Of a DNA stretch of 15,340 bases, positions 1 through 6,688 are shown piece after piece (position 1 is the stretch's first letter; the number at the start of each line of letters is the position of its first letter). The notes under the pieces are model-generated. The model saw only the letters and a list, made by a program, of their open reading frames with translations, was not told where the DNA came from and made no database searches. The DNA is from JAMPXD01 sp041481895. GTDB lineage: Bacteria; Desulfobacterota; Desulfuromonadia; Geobacterales; Geobacteraceae. A program made the translations under genes and the position numbers. Location of the stretch: contig JBGPCQ010000064.1 in the NCBI GenBank assembly GCA_041481895.1, forward strand, positions 1-15,340, read 5' to 3'.

Positions 1-420
1 GACCACGACAAGAAAAAGGCGCAGTATATCGACCACATCGGCAAAGGAAAAGTCGAAGTTGCCATCAAGGAGAACACCTACGATATCTATTCGAGCTTCT
101 ACTACGTGCGGACCTTGCCACTTGAAGTCGGTAAATCCGTGTATGTTTCGATTCTGGACAATAACGAATTGTGGGACGTGGAAGTGCAGGTCCTGAAAAA
201 GGAAAAATTGAACACGATATTCGGTGAAGTCACTACCATCCTGATCAAGCCCCTCATCAAATCCGAAGGAATATTTGAGAGGAAAGGGGAAATCTTCATC
301 TGGCTGACCGATGATGCGCGGCGCATCCCTGTAAAAATGAAGACAAAAGTGATGATCGGCAGTGTCACCGCAACCCTGGTGGGAGGTAATTTCCAGCATC
401 CGGGTCACCCTGCCCGTTGA
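1..420 (+). CDS. DUF3108 family protein, 3' part
   Basis: The reading frame is open from the first base of the window to a TGA at 418-420, so the gene begins outside and 139 residues are visible. The segment resembles the C-terminal half of DUF3108 proteins, beta-rich and probably exported or envelope-associated in Gram-negative bacteria, whose biochemical role is not established. Recognisable parts are the SSFYYVRTLPLEVG stretch near visible residues 31-44 and the family-like ending with IWLTDDARRIPVKM and IGSVTATL near residues 99-127. An internal GTG at 106 could be mistaken for a start, but the family similarity continues upstream of it. It is the only plus-strand protein gene here and converges on mglA across a shared hairpin terminator. 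The family call comes from remembered consensus; no function is proposed. Confidence 0.75.
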   Translation, partial: DHDKKKAQYIDHIGKGKVEVAIKENTYDIYSSFYYVRTLPLEVGKSVYVSILDNNELWDVEVQVLKKEKLNTIFGEVTTILIKPLIKSEGIFERKGEIFIWLTDDARRIPVKMKTKVMIGSVTATLVGGNFQHPGHPAR

Positions 421-446
421 TGCGCTGATGCTGCCGTGCAAAGTAT

Positions 447-480
447 AAAAAAAGGCCGGGGAGTGTTCCCCGGCCTTTTT
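447..480. terminator. Bidirectional hairpin terminator between the DUF3108 gene and mglA
   Basis: A perfect 12-bp stem (451-462 with 467-478) around a GTGT loop is flanked by an A-run on the left and a T-run on the right, so it reads as a Rho-independent terminator on both strands. It lies 30 bases after the plus-strand stop and 24 bases past the mglA stop, where two convergent genes would share it. Confidence 0.9.
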
Positions 481-503
481 GCGTCCAGTTTCCGTAGAAA
501 GCT

Positions 504-1091
504 CTAGCGCCCCTTCTTGAGGTCGATCAGAATCAGCTTGGCAACCGACTTGAGGGTTTCGAACACCCCTTCGCCGGTCGTGGCGCAGGCCTCGTATTCG
601 GGAACTGCCGTGGGATTCAACTCTGCGCGGAGTTCTTCAATGGCAACAATATACGGCAGGTCACGCTTGTTGTACTGAACCACGTAGGGAAGCTTGTCCA
701 GATCGTACCCCTGTTCCTCAAGATTAAAACGGAGGTTCTCCAGCGACTCGATATTGGCATCCATACGCTCTTCCTGGGAGTCGGCGACGAATACCACACC
801 ATCCACCCCTTTCAGGATGAGCTTCCGGGAGGCGTCATAAAAAACCTGACCCGGTACGGTATAGAGATGGAAGCGGGTTTTGAAGCCTCGAATCTCGCCC
901 AGGGCGAGTGGCAGAAAATCAAAGAAAAGAGTTCGCTCGGTTTCGGTTGCCAGGCTGATCATCTTGCCTTTGGCTTCGGGAGCTGTTTTCTGATATACGA
1001 ACTGCAGATTGGTAGTTTTGCCGCACAGGCCGGGGCCGTAATAAACTATTTTACAATTTATTTCGCGTGATGCGTAGTTGATGAAGGACAT
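504..1091 (-). CDS. mglA: MglA-type small Ras-like GTPase (cell polarity)
   Basis: The 195-residue protein is a MglA-family GTPase. In Myxococcus MglA-GTP marks the leading cell pole and controls type IV pili and gliding; here a role in polar placement of pili or other machinery is inferred. The P-loop GPGLCGKTT is at residues 19-27, and the atypical switch-II motif TVPGQ, in place of the Ras DxxG, is at 78-82. The base-recognition motif NKRD is at 141-144. These positions match the residue numbers known for Myxococcus MglA (G21, Q82, N141). The ATG start has an AGAAGGAG ribosome site about 7 bases upstream. It lies downstream of its partner mglB on the same strand, with an unusually long 154-base gap. 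All nucleotide-binding motifs look intact. Confidence 0.93.
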   Translation of the reverse strand: MSFINYASREINCKIVYYGPGLCGKTTNLQFVYQKTAPEAKGKMISLATETERTLFFDFLPLALGEIRGFKTRFHLYTVPGQVFYDASRKLILKGVDGVVFVADSQEERMDANIESLENLRFNLEEQGYDLDKLPYVVQYNKRDLPYIVAIEELRAELNPTAVPEYEACATTGEGVFETLKSVAKLILIDLKKGR

Positions 1092-1245
1092 CGTACTTAC
1101 TCCTTCTCATCTTTTCCCAAAAAGGAAACGAGGAGTTTTTCGCAAGGTCAAGGAAATCGAGAAATTCCATGGAGGCATGGCAGCGCCACGCCGCACAAGG
1201 GATTATGAAGATTGACGCCGAGGTTGCGCACAAGAACCGTTTCCA

Positions 1246-1737
1246 TTAGCTGAACAGATTATCAATATCGTCGTCGGTTATCTCTGCAAAGGGGAATTCG
1301 GTATCTCCACTCTTTTCCTTTGCCTCTGCCTTTTGCATAAGCCTGTCGAAGATGGTGGTCAGTTCGTCCGACGCCTTTTTGACCCGCAGGCGAACCAGCC
1401 CGAGGGAAGAACGGTTATCGAAAAGAACGACGAGAATCACCCTCCCCCCGACTATGGATATATGAAGATTATCTTTTTCCCCTTCATGAAAGAGGATGGA
1501 AAACTCCTTTTCTCCTATCAGTTTTGCCATACCACCGGTTGCAGCAATATTCCCGGCAGTAAGCGAGGCCAGCGAAGTGGTGTCGAACCGTTCGGTGTCG
1601 CCGACCCCGGAGATCAACTGGCCATTCTTGTCCACCAGAAAAATGACCTTGGCGTTGGCTTCCCTGAGCAGCTTTTCGATTACCACGTTTATCTGTTTGA
1701 ATTCCTCATCATACATCACCATCTGAGGATTCGCCAT
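1246..1737 (-). CDS. mglB: MglB-type Roadblock/LC7 protein, GTPase-activating partner of MglA
   Basis: The 163-residue protein has a single Roadblock/LC7 fold at about residues 10-130, with the family core around KVIFLVDKNGQLISGVGD (30-47), the SLASLTAGNIAATGGMAKLIGE helix region and the ILVVLFDNRSSLGLVRLRV strand and helix. The C-terminal tail is charged and ends in ITDDDIDNLFS. In Myxococcus, MglB is the activating protein that drives GTP hydrolysis by MglA and sits at the opposite pole. The length is close to Myxococcus MglB. The gene order mglB then mglA and the shared strand support the call. The ATG at 1737 begins the family-like N terminus, with AAGGGG about 7 bases upstream, and a sigma-70-like promoter lies just ahead at 1783-1811. 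Confidence 0.9.
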   Translation of the reverse strand: MANPQMVMYDEEFKQINVVIEKLLREANAKVIFLVDKNGQLISGVGDTERFDTTSLASLTAGNIAATGGMAKLIGEKEFSILFHEGEKDNLHISIVGGRVILVVLFDNRSSLGLVRLRVKKASDELTTIFDRLMQKAEAKEKSGDTEFPFAEITDDDIDNLFS

Positions 1738-1782
1738 GGAGCACCCCTTGTGCTGTGCGACAATTTAATGAGCTGCGGCTTG

Positions 1783-1811
1783 TTTATAGCAAAATTCTAA
1801 CGTTTATTCAA
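1783..1811 (-). promoter_or_regulatory. Sigma-70-type promoter candidate for mglBA
   Basis: On the minus strand TTGAAT (1806-1811) and TATAAA (1783-1788) are separated by exactly 17 bases. This is a near-consensus pair about 45 bases ahead of the mglB start and just past the nifJ terminator. It would give mglBA its own transcript with a 5' leader of about 40 bases. Seen by eye only. Confidence 0.55.
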
Positions 1812-1837
1812 CTATTTTAAAGACATCCCCCTGCAAA

Positions 1838-1874
1838 GAAAAAAACTCCGGCAGAGTTCTGCCGGAGTTTTTTT
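1838..1874 (-). terminator. Rho-independent terminator of nifJ
   Basis: A perfect GC-rich stem (1845-1854 with 1859-1868, loop AGTT) is extended by A/T pairs and, on the minus strand, followed by a run of T. It lies about 20 bases past the nifJ stop. The plus-strand side also has a T-run, but no plus-strand gene ends here. Confidence 0.9.
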
Positions 1875-1894
1875 CAGGGCATGGAAGGCTGAAC

Positions 1895-4800
1895 TCACTT
1901 TTTATCGGTCGGACAGACCGAGAAGCTCATGGCCGCCATCTTCTCGTAGAGATCGAACCGACGGGCACTCCAGTCGGTTGCCTGCTGCATGAGGGCCGCA
2001 GCCGCCTTCGGGTTCGACTTCTTGAGCACCCGGTAGCGGTTCTCGCCCATAGCATACTCTTCGAACGAAATGGTGGGCGTCTTACTGTCGAGCTGGAGCG
2101 GGTTCCCCCCTGTGCAGGCCAGGTCCGGGTTGTAGCGGAACAGGGTCCAGTAACCGGAGGCGACAGCCTTGCGGTTTTCGTCGACGCCGCACGTCATGTT
2201 GATGCCGTGGGCGATGCAGTGGGAATAGGCAATGATAAGGGAGGGGCCGTCGAAAGCCTCTGCCTCGAGGAATGCCTTGATGCACTGGGCCGGGTTGGAG
2301 AGGGCGACCCGCGCCACGTAAACCGTGCCGTAGGCCATAGCTAACATGCCGAGGTCTTTCTTCGGCACCGGCTTGCCGCCGGCGGCGAACTGGGCCACAG
2401 CGCCGAGCGGGGTCGACTTTGAGGCCTGGCCGCCGGTGTTGGAGTAAACTTCGGTATCGAGGACGAGGAGGTTGACGTTCTTGCCTGACGCGATAACATG
2501 GTCGAGGCCGCCGTAGCCGATATCATAGGCCCAGCCGTCGCCGCCGACACACCAGACCGACTTCTTCACCAGATAGTCCGCCAGGGAAAGGAGCCGCTTG
2601 GCGGACGGTTCGGTGCAGGCAACCAGTCCTTTCTTCAGTTGCGCAACCCGCTCCCGCTGGGCCTCGATCCCCTGTTGGGTCGACTGGTCAGCGCTCCTGA
2701 TTTCGGCCATGAGCCCCTTCATCCCTTCGCACGCCTTGCAGCCGCAGTTCATGAGCTCGTCGAGGATTTCGCCCGCCTGCTCGCTGAACTTGTCGACGGT
2801 AAGACGCATGCCGAAGCCGAACTCGGCATTGTCCTCGAAGAGGGAGTTGGACCATGCCGGTCCGCGGCCATCGCCCCGCTTGGCCCATGGCGTGGTGGGA
2901 AGATTGCCGCCGTAGATCGACGTGCAGCCGGTAGCATTGGCGATGAGGGCCCGGTCGCCGAACAGCTGGGAGAGGAGCTTGAGGTACGGCGTTTCGCCGC
3001 AGCCGGCGCAGGCGCCGGAGAACTCGAAGAGCGGCCTGACAAGCTGGCTCCCCTTGAGGGAGTCGAGCTTGAGGAGATTGAGGTCGGTTTCCGGGAGCGA
3101 CAGGAAGAAATCCCAGTTTTTCGCTTCCTGTCCACGGAGCGGCGCCTGGAACTGCATGTTGATCGCCTTGTGGTTGGGGTCTTCCTTGCTCTTGGCCGGA
3201 CAGCTGAATACACAGGCGCCGCAGCCGGTGCAGTCTTCCGGCGCCACCTGTAGGGAGAATTTCTTGCCGGCAAAATCCTTGCCGGTTGCGTCAACCGCCT
3301 TGAAAGCCGCCGGGGCTTTCGCCAGGCCGGCCGGATCATAGATTTTCATCCGGATCGTTGCATGGGGACAGACGAAAGAGCAGATACCGCACTGGATACA
3401 GATCTTTTCGTCCCACACCGGGATATCCACGGCGATATTACGCTTCTCGTACTGGGAAGTGGCGGTCGGGAAGGTACCGTCGGCCGGCATTTTGGAAACC
3501 GGTACATCGTCCCCGTTACCCGCGATGATCGTGGCGGTCACGTCCTGGACGAAAGCAGGGGCGTTAGCGGAAACGACGGGCGGCTTCTTGAGGATGCTGG
3601 TAGCCGTTGCCGGAACCTTGACTTCGAAGATGTTTTCGAGAGCGGCATCGACCGCCTTGTTGTTCATCTCCACCACCTTCTCGCCGGCTTTGCCGTAAGA
3701 CTTCTTGATGGCATCCTTGATGGAGTCGATGGCGGTCTCCAACGGTATGATGCTGGATATTTTGAAGAACGCAGTCTGCATGATGACGTTGATGCGGGCG
3801 CCGAGGCCGAGCTCTTCGCCTAGCTTGATGGCATTGATTACGTAGAACCTGAGCTTCTTGCTGATGATCTGCTGCTGCACCTCGACCGGCATCCGGTCCC
3901 AGACCTCGTCCTTTTCGAACGGGGAGCAGAGGAGGAACGTGGCCCCTTCCTTCGCCTTGGCAAGCATGTCGTACTTCTCGAGGAAGGAGAAGTTGTGACA
4001 GGCGACGAAATCGGCCTGGTCGATAAGATAAGGTGAGCGGATCGTCTTCTTGCCGAAACGGAGGTGGGAAATGGTGATGGTCCCCGCCTTCTTGGAGTCA
4101 TAGACGAAGTAGGCCTGGGCATTGTTGTCGGTCCGCTCGCCGATGATCTTGATGGAGTTCTTGTTGGCGCCGACGGTGCCGTCGGAACCGAGGCCGAAGA
4201 ACATGGCGGAGTAGATCCCTTCCGTGGAGTTCTTGAAGTTCGGATCGATCGCCAGGCTCGACTTGGTCACATCCTCCTCGATGCCAACAACAAAGTGGTT
4301 CTTCGGCCGGTCGTCCTTGAGGTTGTCGAACACCGCCTTGACGTTATTGGGGGTGAACTCCTTGGAGCCGAGGCCGTAACGGCCGCCGACGATGGCCGGG
4401 TAGCCGGAGAAGCTGACCTTCTTGTCGGCCATCGCCTCGCCGATGGCGGTGCGCACGTCCAGATAGAGCGGCTCGCCGATGGAGCCCGGCTCCTTGGTGC
4501 GGTCGAGGACGGCGATTTTCGTCGCTGTCGCCGGCAGGGCAGCGGCAAAGGCATCAATCGGGAACGGCCGGTAGAGGCGGATCTTGATGAGGCCGACCTT
4601 TTCCCCCTTGGCAACCAGGTTTTCCACGGTCTCTTCGATTGTGTCCGCGCCGGAACCCATGATGATGATGATCCGTTCGGCATCGGGAGCACCGACGTAG
4701 TCAACCAGCTTGTACTGACGGCCGGCAATCCCGGCAAACTTGTCCATCTCTTCCTGGACGATGTCGATGCAGGGGGGATAATAGGAATTGACTGTCTCCC

Positions 4801-5485
4801 GGCCCTGGAAATAGACGTCCGGGTTCTGGGCGGTGCCGCGCATCACCGGACGGTCGGGAGTGAGCGCCCGTGCCTTGTGGGCGGCGACCAGATCGTCATC
4901 GATCATGGCCCGCATATCATCAAAGGTGAGCTCTTCCACTTTCTGCACTTCATGGGAGGTACGGAAGCCGTCGAAGAAATGGAGGAACGGCACCCGCGCC
5001 CTCAAGGTCGCCGCCTGGGAAATGAGAGCAAAGTCCATAACCTCCTGGACGTTGTTGGAACAGAGCATGGCCCAGCCGGTGGAACGGCAGGCCATGACAT
5101 CCGAATGGTCGCCGAAGATGGAGAGGGCCTGGGCGGCAATGGCCCGGGCGGAGACGTGGAACACGGTCGAAGTCAGCTCGCCGGCGATCTTGAACATGTT
5201 CGGGATCATCAGCAAAAGACCCTGGCTGGCGGTGAAGGTCGTCGTGAGAGCGCCGGCCTGGAGAGCACCGTGGACGGCGCCGGCAGCACCTCCTTCGGAC
5301 TGCATCTCGGCGACGGTCGGAACAGTCCCCCAGATGTTTTTCACCCCGGCGGCGCTCTTCTCGTCGGAGATCTCACCCATGACGGACGACGGGGTGATCG
5401 GATAGATGGCAATTACCTCGTTGGTGGCGTGGGCCACGTGTGCGGCTGCGGTATTGCCGTCAATTGTTACCATTTTGCGACTCAT
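1895..5485 (-). CDS. nifJ: Pyruvate:ferredoxin (flavodoxin) oxidoreductase, single-chain
   Basis: The 1196-residue enzyme interconverts pyruvate plus CoA with acetyl-CoA plus CO2, using thiamine diphosphate and passing electrons to ferredoxin. In acetate-oxidising Geobacteraceae the carboxylating direction feeds biosynthesis. The YPITPSS motif is at residues 28-34. T31, E64 and R114 fall at the numbers of the active-site residues of the Desulfovibrio africanus enzyme, and N1016 lies in the matching YSNTGGQ motif. A two-cluster ferredoxin domain has cysteines 696/699/702/706 and 752/755/758/762. The proximal cluster ligands are C826, C829, C854 and C1090. The thiamine diphosphate motif GDGWAYDIGYGG is at 982-993. 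The ATG has GGAGGAG 4-5 bases upstream. The length is normal and no key residue is missing. It follows recR by 85 bases. Confidence 0.97.
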   Translation of the reverse strand: MSRKMVTIDGNTAAAHVAHATNEVIAIYPITPSSVMGEISDEKSAAGVKNIWGTVPTVAEMQSEGGAAGAVHGALQAGALTTTFTASQGLLLMIPNMFKIAGELTSTVFHVSARAIAAQALSIFGDHSDVMACRSTGWAMLCSNNVQEVMDFALISQAATLRARVPFLHFFDGFRTSHEVQKVEELTFDDMRAMIDDDLVAAHKARALTPDRPVMRGTAQNPDVYFQGRETVNSYYPPCIDIVQEEMDKFAGIAGRQYKLVDYVGAPDAERIIIIMGSGADTIEETVENLVAKGEKVGLIKIRLYRPFPIDAFAAALPATATKIAVLDRTKEPGSIGEPLYLDVRTAIGEAMADKKVSFSGYPAIVGGRYGLGSKEFTPNNVKAVFDNLKDDRPKNHFVVGIEEDVTKSSLAIDPNFKNSTEGIYSAMFFGLGSDGTVGANKNSIKIIGERTDNNAQAYFVYDSKKAGTITISHLRFGKKTIRSPYLIDQADFVACHNFSFLEKYDMLAKAKEGATFLLCSPFEKDEVWDRMPVEVQQQIISKKLRFYVINAIKLGEELGLGARINVIMQTAFFKISSIIPLETAIDSIKDAIKKSYGKAGEKVVEMNNKAVDAALENIFEVKVPATATSILKKPPVVSANAPAFVQDVTATIIAGNGDDVPVSKMPADGTFPTATSQYEKRNIAVDIPVWDEKICIQCGICSFVCPHATIRMKIYDPAGLAKAPAAFKAVDATGKDFAGKKFSLQVAPEDCTGCGACVFSCPAKSKEDPNHKAINMQFQAPLRGQEAKNWDFFLSLPETDLNLLKLDSLKGSQLVRPLFEFSGACAGCGETPYLKLLSQLFGDRALIANATGCTSIYGGNLPTTPWAKRGDGRGPAWSNSLFEDNAEFGFGMRLTVDKFSEQAGEILDELMNCGCKACEGMKGLMAEIRSADQSTQQGIEAQRERVAQLKKGLVACTEPSAKRLLSLADYLVKKSVWCVGGDGWAYDIGYGGLDHVIASGKNVNLLVLDTEVYSNTGGQASKSTPLGAVAQFAAGGKPVPKKDLGMLAMAYGTVYVARVALSNPAQCIKAFLEAEAFDGPSLIIAYSHCIAHGINMTCGVDENRKAVASGYWTLFRYNPDLACTGGNPLQLDSKTPTISFEEYAMGENRYRVLKKSNPKAAAALMQQATDWSARRFDLYEKMAAMSFSVCPTDKK

Positions 5486-5570
5486 AAACTCCTCCTGTTC
5501 TTGGTTTCTTTGTAACTGCGTATCTGAGTTGAATCTGCCATTAGTACATTCATAAAATCGTCAGTGCAGG

Positions 5571-6164
5571 TTAAAGCTCTGAGCGGCCTTCCACTGCCCG
5601 CTGCATCGTCATTGCATCAATGTATTCAAGATCACGGCCCGTCGGTATCCCATGGGCAAGCCTCGTGACCCTCAGCCCCAGGGGCTTGAGCAAACGGGTC
5701 AGGTAAAGCGCGGTGGCCTCTCCCTCCACTGAAAAATTAGTGGCAAGCACCACTTCCGTGACACCGCCTCCGTCGAGACGCCGGACAAGCTCGGTTATCC
5801 TCAACTGGGCCGGGGTTACGCCGTTTAACGGCGAGAGAGCTCCCATCAGTACATGATATCGCCCCCTGAAAGCATGGCTCCGCTCTATAGCCAGCAAATC
5901 CTGGGGCTCCTCCACGACGCAGATTATCGAATCGTCCCTGTTGCCGGAACAGATGGAGCAGGGATCGTCTTCGGTAATGCCGAAGCAGACGGAGCAAAAA
6001 CGCACTCGTGCGTTCACCTCCATGAGGCTATCAGCCAGCGCACTCACATTGGCGGGGGATTTAAGGAGATTAAAAGCGAGTCGTAATGCGGTCTTTTCCC
6101 CGACTCCCGGCAACTTCTTCAGTTCCCCAAGAAGCTTTGTCAATGATTTAGACGTATGTAGCAT
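5571..6164 (-). CDS. recR: Recombination mediator protein RecR
   Basis: RecR works with RecO (and RecF) to load RecA onto single-stranded gaps. From the ATG at 6164 the protein has 197 residues, the usual length. It carries the N-terminal helix-hairpin-helix KKLPGVGEKTALRLAF (about 16-31) and a zinc finger with cysteines 57, 60, 69 and 72, the same numbers as E. coli RecR. A Toprim domain follows, with IICVVEEPQDLLAIE (81-95) and TEVVLATNFSVEGEAT (136-151), then a C-terminal RLAHGIPTGRDLEYID motif. A longer frame could begin at TTG 6173, but that codon has no ribosome site and is part of the weak TTGGA ahead of the ATG. It lies in the common dnaX-ybaB-recR order, 139 bases after ybaB. Confidence 0.95.
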   Translation of the reverse strand: MLHTSKSLTKLLGELKKLPGVGEKTALRLAFNLLKSPANVSALADSLMEVNARVRFCSVCFGITEDDPCSICSGNRDDSIICVVEEPQDLLAIERSHAFRGRYHVLMGALSPLNGVTPAQLRITELVRRLDGGGVTEVVLATNFSVEGEATALYLTRLLKPLGLRVTRLAHGIPTGRDLEYIDAMTMQRAVEGRSEL

Positions 6165-6190
6165 ATTTTCCAAAAAAGATAAAACAATTT

Positions 6191-6209
6191 TTGATTGTTA
6201 TACAATTAA
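6191..6209. promoter_or_regulatory. Short AT-rich dyad ahead of recR, possible operator
   Basis: TTGATTGT-TAT-ACAATTAA is a near-perfect dyad (7 of 8 arm positions). On the minus strand it contains TATAAC, a possible -10 box, about 35 bases before the recR start in a strikingly AT-rich stretch (6165-6225). No convincing -35 box was found, so whether it is a promoter, an operator or chance is open. Confidence 0.25.
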
Positions 6210-6303
6210 TAAAAAAAATTCATTCCGGCTAAAACCACTCAGACCTGTACGGATCCACTAATAGCACGAGGTGAGAGTCGGATGTGTCACATTTTAGAGT
6301 GTT

Positions 6304-6618
6304 TTAAAAGAGTCCAGGGATATTAAGGCCGCCGGTTATTTTGCCCATTTGCTCGGCCATTTCGGTATGGACCTTGGCAAGGGCTTCATTGACTGCGGCG
6401 ACAACCATATCCTGAAGCATTTCGACATCTTCCGGGTCAACTGCCTCTTTTTTTATAGTCAGGGAAAGGAGCTGGTTTTTTCCGTTGACCACCGCCAGCA
6501 CCGCGCCCCCGCCAGCCGTCGCTTCCGCAGTCTGTTCCGCAGCCTCTTCCTGCAGTTTGGCCATCTTTTGCTGCATCATCTGGGCCTGTTTCATAATCTG
6601 CGCTAAACCTTTCGACAT
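6304..6618 (-). CDS. ybaB: YbaB/EbfC family nucleoid-associated protein
   Basis: The 104-residue protein belongs to the YbaB/EbfC family of small dimeric DNA-binding proteins that coat the nucleoid. The N terminus is a Met-, Gln- and Lys-rich helix (MSKGLAQIMKQAQMMQQKMAKLQEE). It is followed by a Gly/Ala turn, a beta-hairpin around GGGAVLAVVNGKNQLLSLTI, an acidic VDPEDVEMLQDMVVAAVNEAL helix, and a family-type ending KITGGLNIPGLF. The start chosen is the ATG at 6618, which matches the family N terminus and has AGGAGG 6-7 bases upstream; a longer frame from 6654 adds 12 unconserved residues. It lies between dnaX and recR, its usual place in many bacteria. Confidence 0.93.
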   Translation of the reverse strand: MSKGLAQIMKQAQMMQQKMAKLQEEAAEQTAEATAGGGAVLAVVNGKNQLLSLTIKKEAVDPEDVEMLQDMVVAAVNEALAKVHTEMAEQMGKITGGLNIPGLF

Positions 6619-6688
6619 TACATTCCTCCTGTTACCTGGTGTTTTTATCCTCAATTAACAGTTATTTCCTCATATCATGTTAATAGGG

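Noticed and set aside
1051..1233. 60-residue minus-strand frame between mglB and mglA
   Set aside because: It overlaps the mglA start out of frame, lacks a clear ribosome site and has no protein-family features.
4064..5515. Long plus-strand frame of 483 residues opposite nifJ
   Set aside because: It is the antisense shadow of a GC-rich gene with perfect family motifs on the minus strand; its translation is low-complexity and shows no family features.
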